NCBI RefSeq assembly: GCF_014638845.1 | Contig: NZ_BMFP01000002.1 | Location: 78,363 to 142,362 of the forward strand | Reading direction: 5' to 3' | Origin: Pontibacter amylolyticus | GTDB lineage: Bacteria; Bacteroidota; Bacteroidia; Cytophagales; Hymenobacteraceae | DNA length: 64,000 nucleotides | Shown here: one piece after another, positions 57,889 to 64,000 of the stretch | Position numbering within the stretch: the stretch's first letter is position 1 | How the letters are laid out: each line of letters opens with the position of its first letter | Translations under genes and position numbers: made by a program | The notes under the pieces: model-generated | Told to the model about the DNA's origin: nothing | Database searches by the model: none | Seen by the model: the letters and a program-made list of their open reading frames with translations, nothing else

Positions 57889-60119
57889 CAGTGTATCACC
57901 AGTCTGCGGGTTTCGTGACCGCCGTCGCGGGAGGTGGCGCGCAGCAGGTATACGCCTGCCTTGAGATGGCCCACACGCAAGGTATGGCGGCGGTTGAAGC
58001 TTTCGGCTCCATCGTATACCTTGCGACCGATCATATCGTGCAGCACAATAGAAACCGACTCGCTTGCCTGCACCTGCACAGGTTCCTGAGCGCCCGCCAC
58101 CGGGTTCGGGTATACCTTCAGTTCCAGTGCGCCTCCTTTGTCATTGGGGTTGCCGTAGTTGCCGCCCGTTTGCTGCAACATGTATACACCCCCTCCCTGC
58201 GTGCCGATAGCCAGGTATAGCTTGTAAGGTCCGCCCAGTTCGGCCACCGCCAACCCAAGTCCGCGACCAAAACGGGAGGTTTGCGCTTTTCCTGTCAGCT
58301 CGTTTTCCAGCACCTCGGTTGTTTCAATAAAATCCCCGTCCAACTTGTCCAGGAAATCATTGTAAATGCGCAGGGCTCCGCTGTCGTCTGTTGTGAGCAG
58401 GTCGAGTTTGGCGTTGCCGTCTATGTCCACCACCACGGGTGCCAGGTTGCGACGGTAAAAGTCAAATTTGATGCCGCCGATACTTTGTTTTTCCAGCACG
58501 AATTCATTCCCGGAAGAGCGGTAGTAGTCCAGCGTACCACCGGCTTTCCCGACCAGCATGTCCACGCGCTGCCCATCCACCCGAAACAGGTGCGGCGTAT
58601 CGCCGTTGGCCAGGGTATGCAGGTGAAACAGACGGGCTGTGTTAAAGGCAGCAGGCTGACCGGCTTTCGCATTGTTTACAAAGTATTCCATGTGTGTCGT
58701 GCCCCCTGCATGATGGCCTGATCCAGTCTGAGTTCTGTATGTCAGGACCAGATCCAGGGCGCCATCCTGGTTGATGTCGAAGAAAGACGGCTTCAGCGAA
58801 AGCATTTCTTTGCTGGAAAGCGCCAGGTAATCATCGGTGACAAAGGTGAAAGCAGGCTCGGCTAAAGTGCCGGTGTTGCGGTAGAGGCTGAGCGTTGCCA
58901 CAAAGCGGCCGTTGCGATCGGATCGTCCGTTGCCAATTAACAGATCAAGCAGGCCGTCGCCGTCAATGTCGGCAAAGGCGGGATAGGCGTTTTCGCCCAG
59001 ATCGATCATCTGGCCCTGCAGAAAGTTGTCCTGGGCAAACTCAAAATTCGGCTGGTTGGCAGTGCCCTTGTTTTGGTAGAGCCAGGATGAGCGCTGCAGT
59101 TCCAGGTCACCCGCATTTTCGTTGCTGTTCGGCGCCACCAGCAGGTCAGGTATACCGTCGAAGGTCACGTCCTCGTAATAGGCTGCCGGGAAACGCTTGA
59201 AACTGGCCGCGCGGCTGCCTGTCGGAAAAGCCGTCTCGAAGCTTTCCATGCGTGCCTGCGTTTTGGTGCCCACGTTATCCATCTTCACCAGGCTTTCGCA
59301 CTCCACGCTGCCCATCAGCAGGTCTTTGTCACCGTCGCCATCCAGGTCGATGGCCAGCAGCGCGGAACCGTCGTGGCCCGAGTGCAGGGGGCCTGCCATA
59401 CGGCACTGTATGCCGAAGCCAAAATTGTTGCAGCCATGGCACTCCGTGATCTGCCCCCACCAATCAGAGGCAAGCGCGAACTCCAGCGATCCGCAGGGCT
59501 TGCCCTCCTCTACCTGCATGTTCTGGTAATACTCCAGGGTATATCCTCCCGAAAATTCCGAAAGCAGAATGTCCAGATCGCCGTCGCCGTCCATGTCCAC
59601 GATGGCAGGTATGTCAGAGATGTTCATCTGCATGTTGATGCTGTTCATGCCGTTGCGACTCCGGTAAAAGAGGGCATCTTCTGTCAATACAAAGGTGAGG
59701 TATTTATTGCCGCTCGCCTCCTGCCGGTATACCCGTATCCCGAGTGGTGTGCTGGTGAAGATATCTTTCAGGCCGTCGCAGTTGTAGTCGCGCAGCAGCA
59801 CCCAGTTTTCGAGCTCGGCCGGGAACATAGCCTCGTACTCGGGTGCGTAGGTATAGCGCCACTGGCCTCCCTCCTGCACGGCCAGGTAGGTATAGACTTT
59901 GCGCAGCATGCGGTCGAAGACAAACAGGTCGTCGCGGCCGTCTTTGTTCAGGTCGATGGTGGAGAACTGCGGCGTGTTAAGTCCGCCACCCCAGGGGTTG
60001 CGCAGTTCGGTTGCACCTACGTTTACAGGGACGTCCGTGCGCTGCTGGAAGCGCAAAGGCTCCTGAGCAGACACATCAATAAGCAGTAAGAAAAGAAGGA
60101 CAGTCAACAGGTAACGCAT
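57888..60119 (-). CDS. VCBS/FG-GAP repeat protein exported by type IX secretion
   Basis: A 743-residue protein from the ATG at 60119 (signal MRYLLTVLLFLLLIDVSA). Upstream codons add 33 non-signal residues. The body contains at least seven FG-GAP/VCBS-like units with calcium-binding DxDxDG loops: DLNKDGRDDLFVF, DMDGDGDLDILLS, DLDGDGDKDLLMG, DIDGDGLLDLLIG, DINQDGALDLVLT, DIDGNAKLDLL. The last 75 residues are a T9SS type A sorting domain (LKVYPNPVAGAQ...LKAGVYLLRATS). It should be delivered to the cell surface by the type IX system, which also marks the host as Bacteroidota. Confidence 0.92.
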   Translation of the reverse strand: MRYLLTVLLFLLLIDVSAQEPLRFQQRTDVPVNVGATELRNPWGGGLNTPQFSTIDLNKDGRDDLFVFDRMLRKVYTYLAVQEGGQWRYTYAPEYEAMFPAELENWVLLRDYNCDGLKDIFTSTPLGIRVYRQEASGNKYLTFVLTEDALFYRSRNGMNSINMQMNISDIPAIVDMDGDGDLDILLSEFSGGYTLEYYQNMQVEEGKPCGSLEFALASDWWGQITECHGCNNFGFGIQCRMAGPLHSGHDGSALLAIDLDGDGDKDLLMGSVECESLVKMDNVGTKTQARMESFETAFPTGSRAASFKRFPAAYYEDVTFDGIPDLLVAPNSNENAGDLELQRSSWLYQNKGTANQPNFEFAQDNFLQGQMIDLGENAYPAFADIDGDGLLDLLIGNGRSDRNGRFVATLSLYRNTGTLAEPAFTFVTDDYLALSSKEMLSLKPSFFDINQDGALDLVLTYRTQTGSGHHAGGTTHMEYFVNNAKAGQPAAFNTARLFHLHTLANGDTPHLFRVDGQRVDMLVGKAGGTLDYYRSSGNEFVLEKQSIGGIKFDFYRRNLAPVVVDIDGNAKLDLLTTDDSGALRIYNDFLDKLDGDFIETTEVLENELTGKAQTSRFGRGLGLAVAELGGPYKLYLAIGTQGGGVYMLQQTGGNYGNPNDKGGALELKVYPNPVAGAQEPVQVQASESVSIVLHDMIGRKVYDGAESFNRRHTLRVGHLKAGVYLLRATSRDGGHETRRLVIH

Positions 60120-60243
60120 AGGCAGTTTGTTAGGCAATTGGGCTGTTGCTTTTGCCGTTTTGAGTGTATATTGCCATGGCGGCAGCCTGCAATACCTTAG
60201 CACGGGCAGCTGCACCAATTTTCAGACTAAAAATACGCATTTC

Positions 60244-61530
60244 ATGCCGAACAGCATTGACTTTCTTTACCAAAAATACCTCAAGTGCCGCCACGTCAGC
60301 ACCGACTCCCGTGCTCCGCAGGACCAGAGCCTGTTCTTCGCCCTGAACGGACCTAATTTTAAGGGAGCCAAGTTTGCACAAGGTGCCCTGGAGAAAGGTG
60401 CCAAATACGCTGTGGTGGACGACCCTGCCCTGGCTTCTGACAATGTGTTGGTGGTGGAAGACACGCTACAGGCGCTACAGGACCTCGCCCGACACCACCG
60501 CAGGCAGCTCAGTATACCTGTGATCGGGATTACGGGCAGCAACGGCAAAACCACCACCAAAGAGCTGATCCATGCCGTACTGAGCCAGCAATTCAACACG
60601 CTCTATACCCAGGGCAACCTCAACAACCACATCGGCGTGCCGCTCACCTTGCTTCGCCTCAAGCCGGAGCACGAAATGGCCATCATCGAGATGGGCGCCA
60701 ACCACATCGGCGAGATCGCTTTGCTGAGCAGCATTGCGATGCCCACGCATGGGATGATCACCAACATCGGCAAAGCGCATTTGGAGGGTTTTGGCAGTTT
60801 GGAGGGTGTGGCCCGTGGCAAGAGCGAGCTCTACGTGCATTTGCTGGAGCATGGCGGCACCGTGTTTGTGAACACCGGCAACGAGCACCTGATGCGCATG
60901 AGCCGTCGCATCGAGCACAAAGTAACTTACCCGGCCCAAGGCGACTTTTACCACAGCGAATTGCTGGAGGCCTCGCCTTACGTGGTATATAGAGACGAGG
61001 AAGGCCACGTGGTGCATACGCAACTGGTAGGCAGCTACAACTACGAGAATATGGCGGCGGCCGCCTGCATCGGCAAGTATTTCGGGGTGCCGCTGGAGAA
61101 GGCCAACACCGCCATTGCCAACTACAGCCCAGTGAACAACCGCTCGCAGGTGATGCAGAAAGGCACCAACACCCTTATTCTCGACGCTTACAACGCCAAC
61201 CCAACTTCAATGGCAGCGGCTATCCGCAACTTCGGCGGCATGAACGCTTCGCGCAAAGTGGTGATCGTGGGTGATATGCTGGAGATGGGAGCCGAGAGTG
61301 CTAGCGAGCACAAAGCTATCGGGGAGATCATTGCCGAACAGAATTTTGAGACGGTGCTGCTTTGTGGACCGGAAATGAAACATGCTGCTGAGGTTAACAG
61401 TAACTTCCTCTACTTCGCTACGAAGGCTGATTTGCAAAGCTGGCTGCAGGTCAATCAGGTTTCGGAAAGCTATGTGCTGGTAAAGGGCTCAAGAGGTATG
61501 GGGCTGGAGACGCTGGTGGAGGTACTGTAA
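60244..61530 (+). CDS. murF: UDP-MurNAc-tripeptide-D-Ala-D-Ala ligase MurF
   Basis: Mur ligase that adds D-Ala-D-Ala to UDP-MurNAc-tripeptide, the last cytoplasmic step of precursor synthesis. At 428 residues from 60244 it has the substrate domain (VSTDSRAPQDQSLFFAL), the ATP loop GITGSNGKTTTKE (Lys102), MGANHIGEIALLSSIA with the conserved His, and the C-terminal domain (LILDAYNANPTSMAAAI). An earlier in-frame ATG at 60127 would add 39 residues unlike the family. It lies alone, away from other mur genes. The end is followed by a terminator at 61637-61674. Confidence 0.94.
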   Translation: MPNSIDFLYQKYLKCRHVSTDSRAPQDQSLFFALNGPNFKGAKFAQGALEKGAKYAVVDDPALASDNVLVVEDTLQALQDLARHHRRQLSIPVIGITGSNGKTTTKELIHAVLSQQFNTLYTQGNLNNHIGVPLTLLRLKPEHEMAIIEMGANHIGEIALLSSIAMPTHGMITNIGKAHLEGFGSLEGVARGKSELYVHLLEHGGTVFVNTGNEHLMRMSRRIEHKVTYPAQGDFYHSELLEASPYVVYRDEEGHVVHTQLVGSYNYENMAAAACIGKYFGVPLEKANTAIANYSPVNNRSQVMQKGTNTLILDAYNANPTSMAAAIRNFGGMNASRKVVIVGDMLEMGAESASEHKAIGEIIAEQNFETVLLCGPEMKHAAEVNSNFLYFATKADLQSWLQVNQVSESYVLVKGSRGMGLETLVEVL

Positions 61531-61636
61531 ATTTGGAGGTTAGAAAATTAATAGATTTGAAGATGAAGGGAATGTGCTGCCTTTTCAATGCTCTGATAGG
61601 ACAAGCAGCTAAGTAAAAAGTACTAGCAAAGTATCA

Positions 61637-61674
61637 AAAACAAGGCCCGCGATCTTTATTGCGGGCCTTGTTTT
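61637..61674 (+). terminator. Terminator downstream of murF
   Basis: AAACAAGGCCCGC pairs with GCGGGCCTTGTTT, followed by TTGG. It lies 107 bases beyond the murF stop and 93 bases before the rfbC stop, so it may serve both convergent genes. Confidence 0.8.
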
Positions 61675-61766
61675 TGGTAAATATGGACCATAAACCTAAG
61701 ACTCAGATAATTGGCTCATATTTAAAAGTCTTTTGTCCTTTGTCTAAAGTTCTTTTGTCCAGGCAC

Positions 61767-62309
61767 TCAAAACGGCGAGTCGAAATCCTTTAACAGCGGC
61801 AGCACTTCGTCCTTCGGCGATACCAGCGGATTGGCTATACCCCAGTCTATACCCAAGGCCGGGTCGTTCCAGAGGATGCCGCCTTCGGATGGCTGGTGGT
61901 AGAGGTTGGTGCATTTGTAGAGGAAGCTGGTGTTGTCCTCCAGCGCCACAAAGCCGTGGGCGAATCCTTCTGGAATATAGAGCATGTTGTGCTGCTCTGC
62001 ATCCAATATACAACTGGCGTGCTGCCCGTAGGTAGGGGAGTTTTTGCGGAGGTCGAGCGCCACATCCAGCACCCGGCCCGACGTGACGCGCACCAGCTTG
62101 CCCTGCGCATAAGGCGGCTTCTGGAAATGCAGCCCACGCAGCACGCCTTTCTTCGACACAGATTCGTTGTCCTGCACAAACACCGGGTTGATGCCGAAGG
62201 GCGCAAACATACTGGCATTATAGGTCTCCATAAACCAGCCGCGCTCGTCACGGAACACCCGCGGTGTAAATTCGATCAGGCCTTCAATGTGATAGGTCTT
62301 ATGCTGCAT
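61767..62309 (-). CDS. rfbC: dTDP-4-dehydrorhamnose 3,5-epimerase RmlC
   Basis: A 180-residue cupin enzyme of the dTDP-L-rhamnose pathway. Features: RDERGWFMETYNAS, His61 in LRGLHFQKPPYAQGKLVRV as catalytic base, VLDVALDLRKNSPTYG, and YIPEGFAHGF (111-120). It makes a surface-sugar precursor. The other rml genes are not in this window, so it is either regulated separately or part of a distant set. It lies divergently from hflX with a shared 210-base spacer. Confidence 0.95.
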   Translation of the reverse strand: MQHKTYHIEGLIEFTPRVFRDERGWFMETYNASMFAPFGINPVFVQDNESVSKKGVLRGLHFQKPPYAQGKLVRVTSGRVLDVALDLRKNSPTYGQHASCILDAEQHNMLYIPEGFAHGFVALEDNTSFLYKCTNLYHQPSEGGILWNDPALGIDWGIANPLVSPKDEVLPLLKDFDSPF

Positions 62310-62351
62310 GGCTGGTATGGATGGATCTGATTTGGTTCTTTTAGAAGGGTG

Positions 62352-62401
62352 GCAAGTTAGGTTTTTTTCCCCTTTCTTCTGAAATTTTTCACCTAACTTG
62401 C
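62352..62401. promoter_or_regulatory. Mirror-image elements between rfbC and hflX
   Basis: GCAAGTTAGGT (62352-62362) and ACCTAACTTGC (62391-62401) are perfect inverted repeats 28 bases apart. Read outward each offers TAACTTGC, which could be a -7 variant for the divergent genes, or the pair could be an operator. Confidence 0.4.
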
Positions 62402-62521
62402 GCCCATCCTGCCTGCTTCCACGGCGCTATACCTGCTAATTTTGACCGGGGCCGGGAACAATTACGTACAATGATTCACGCCGAAAAAAGGCTGACAAAC
62501 CGCTACGCTTAACATCTGAAA

Positions 62522-63727
62522 ATGGGTAAACAAAAATACTACGAAACCGCCAAGCCGCAGGAAACTGCCATACTGGTAGCTGTGCCTGGCTATAAGCAAA
62601 CCGACGAACAAACCAACGAATACCTCGACGAACTGGCCTTCCTGACCGAAACGGCCGGTGCCGTCGCCATGAAGCGCTTCGTGCAGAAGCTCGACAAACC
62701 AGACACCCGCACCTTTGTGGGCAGCGGTAAACTGGACGAGATCAAAGCTTATGTGGTAGAGCACAAAATCGACATGGTGATCTTCGACGATGACCTGAGC
62801 CCTTCGCAGGTGCGCAACATTGAGCGCGAACTGCAGGTGAAGATCGTGGATAGAAGCTTACTGATTCTCGACATCTTCGCACTCAGGGCCAAAACGGCAC
62901 AGGCACACACACAAGTGGAACTCGCGCAATACCAGTACCTGCTGCCCCGCCTGACCAACCTATGGACTCACCTTTCCAAGCAAAAGGGTGGTATCGGTAT
63001 GAAGGGTCCGGGTGAAACCGAGATCGAGACTGACCGTCGTATTGTGCGCGACAAAATCTCTTTGCTGCGTGACCGACTGGAGAAGTTCGAAAAGCAGAAC
63101 TTCGAGCAACGCAAGTCACGTGCCGGCATGGTGCGTGTGGCGCTGGTAGGGTATACCAACGTGGGCAAGTCTACACTGATGAACCTTCTCTCCAAGTCCG
63201 ACGTGTTCGCCGAAAACAAACTCTTCGCGACCGTAGACGCTACGGTGCGCAAAGTAGTTTTCGACAACATTCCGTTCCTGCTGTCCGACACGGTAGGGTT
63301 TATCCGCAAGTTGCCCACCAAGTTGATCGAGGCCTTTAAGTCCACGCTCGACGAGATCCGCGAAGCTGACCTGCTGGTGCATGTGGTAGACGTGTCGCAT
63401 CCTTCGTTTGAAGACCAGATTGCGGTGGTGAACAACACCTTGCTCGACATCAACTCAGCTAACAAACCAGTGCTTTTGGTATTCAACAAGATAGACCAAT
63501 ACCTGGAGCAACGGGAGCAGGAACTGAGAGAAGAAAGTGCGAATAATGAAGAAGGCCACGAAGTACGTCCTTCCATCGAAGACCTCAAAGCCACCTACAT
63601 GGCCAAGGTACATGCCCCTGCCCTGTTCATTTCGGCGACCAACCGCATCAACATCGACGAGCTGCGCGCCGAGTTGCAACGCCGCGTAGCGGAAATCCAC
63701 TTCGAACGCTATCCGAATAACGTGTAG
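62522..63727 (+). CDS. hflX: GTPase HflX
   Basis: A ribosome-associated GTPase that rescues or splits stalled ribosomes under stress. The 401-residue protein has the N-terminal HflX domain (KLDKPDTRTFVGSGKLDEI, VIFDDDLSPSQVRNIE), the glycine-rich linker KGGIGMKGPGETEIETDRR and the G domain: G1 GYTNVGKST (210-218, Lys216), G3 SDTVGFIRKLPTKL and G4 NKID. The C-terminal tail is short. A typical terminator lies 20 bases after the stop. Confidence 0.96.
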   Translation: MGKQKYYETAKPQETAILVAVPGYKQTDEQTNEYLDELAFLTETAGAVAMKRFVQKLDKPDTRTFVGSGKLDEIKAYVVEHKIDMVIFDDDLSPSQVRNIERELQVKIVDRSLLILDIFALRAKTAQAHTQVELAQYQYLLPRLTNLWTHLSKQKGGIGMKGPGETEIETDRRIVRDKISLLRDRLEKFEKQNFEQRKSRAGMVRVALVGYTNVGKSTLMNLLSKSDVFAENKLFATVDATVRKVVFDNIPFLLSDTVGFIRKLPTKLIEAFKSTLDEIREADLLVHVVDVSHPSFEDQIAVVNNTLLDINSANKPVLLVFNKIDQYLEQREQELREESANNEEGHEVRPSIEDLKATYMAKVHAPALFISATNRINIDELRAELQRRVAEIHFERYPNNV

Positions 63728-63747
63728 TGTAACTTCTGAAACATCAG

Positions 63748-63786
63748 AAAAAGGGAACTTCCGGCAAGGGTTGTTCCCTTTTTTTG
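63748..63786 (+). terminator. Terminator after hflX
   Basis: AAAAAGGGAAC (63748-63758) pairs with GTTCCCTTTTT, then TTG. Confidence 0.85.
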
Positions 63787-63852
63787 TGATGGCTGGGAGG
63801 TAGACCTCGCAGTGTCATTCAGACCTGCGAGCGTCTGGTGAGGTATAGCTTG

Positions 63853-63894
63853 TCTGAATCAGGATTTTCAGGATTTAAGGATTAACAGGATTCT
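63853..63894 (+). repeat. Short AGGATT repeat, copy 3
   Basis: TCTGAATCAGGATTTTCAGG continues into ATTTAAGGATTAACAGGATTC. It is the same family as 10120-10162 and 20747-20782. Confidence 0.75.
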
Positions 63895-63942
63895 CGTAGT
63901 TGATTGCCTGCTCCCTTCAAAGGGGACTTTGCCTTCTCCGTC

Positions 63943-63966
63943 TGTCATCCTGGAAGGATCTTGGTA
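63943..63966 (+). repeat. TGTCATCCTGGAAGG repeat, second copy
   Basis: TGTCATCCTGGAAGGATCTT followed by GGTA is identical to the sequence at 41025-41048 inside the MITE-like element. Only part of its surroundings is within the window. Confidence 0.7.
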
Positions 63967-64000
63967 GAAGGGAGGACAAGCAGTTGCTATAACCTACCCC

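Noticed and set aside
1..64000. Reading TATACCT simply as a promoter box
   Set aside because: Most copies continue as TATACCTG rather than TATACCTTTG, lie inside genes in both orientations and have no TTG at -33. Only a few double as -7 elements.
1..64000. CRISPR arrays, transposases, prophage genes, restriction-modification genes
   Set aside because: No regularly spaced identical repeats and no protein with such motifs were found. The repeats present are dispersed or inverted.

Overview
The window reads as a chromosomal segment of a moderately GC-rich Bacteroidota. Two CarboxypepD_reg/TonB-type outer-membrane receptors, a type IX secretion sorting domain, promoters of the TTG-N19-TAnnTTTG type, few Shine-Dalgarno sequences, and many DUF families typical of this phylum all point that way. 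Gene content and the dispersed repeats suggest Cytophagales, probably Hymenobacteraceae (Pontibacter-like). That genus-level guess is inference. No phage, transposase, CRISPR array, rRNA or restriction system was recognised.

Layout. 1-4644 is the rod-shape cluster mreB(end)-mreC-mreD-mrdA(PBP2)-rodA in overlapping order. 4997-6454 holds a DUF4242 protein and a TcmP-like protein, followed by tRNA-Leu(TAA) and tRNA-Gly(GCC). 7001-9631 is mutS. 10253-16006 carries a SpoU methyltransferase, a TonB-dependent receptor, an M19 dipeptidase and two uncharacterised genes. 16024-20565 (minus strand) carries a DUF4142 lipoprotein, a multi-spanning M28 peptidase, TerC and YajQ. 21487-27421 carries a GNAT enzyme, a lipocalin, a CarboxypepD_reg protein, a membrane protein, a DUF4174 protein and a second TonB receptor. 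27458-30981 is a tight five-gene membrane operon (DUF2157, DUF4401, GDYXXLXY and two small membrane proteins). 31054-32123 is a Crp/Fnr regulator with a YiaA/B-type membrane protein.

32130-34900 is an AT-rich island of two SRPBCC genes, a secreted protein and a lipoprotein. The SRPBCC pair is bracketed by two similar palindromic sites that resemble integron attC sites. 34951-46161 carries a GluQRS-like synthetase, DUF2911, MscS, a PepSY-like protein, an ABC exporter, a lipoprotein, a J-domain-like protein, a CPBP protease fused to a DUF4974-like domain, an RsbQ-like hydrolase and a small membrane protein. 46505-55003 carries mfd, a PAS-only sensor plus receiver protein, two low-complexity hydrophilic proteins, an outer-membrane protein and a UDG-like enzyme. 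55064-63727 carries a methionine-type aminotransferase, an omega-amidase, a T9SS-exported VCBS protein, murF, rfbC and hflX.

The strongest unexplained signal is not a gene. The heptamer TATACCT/AGGTATA occurs about 115 times by eye count in 64 kb, where base composition predicts about six. It lies in both orientations, in genes and spacers alike, often as GCTATACCTGC, and resembles in style the highly iterated palindromes of cyanobacteria. The second is a three-copy intergenic repeat with two conserved hairpins, one showing compensatory base changes. Several MITE-like inverted-repeat elements and short Bacteroidota-type repeats fill most of the long spacers. All counts and positions were made by reading, not by computation.
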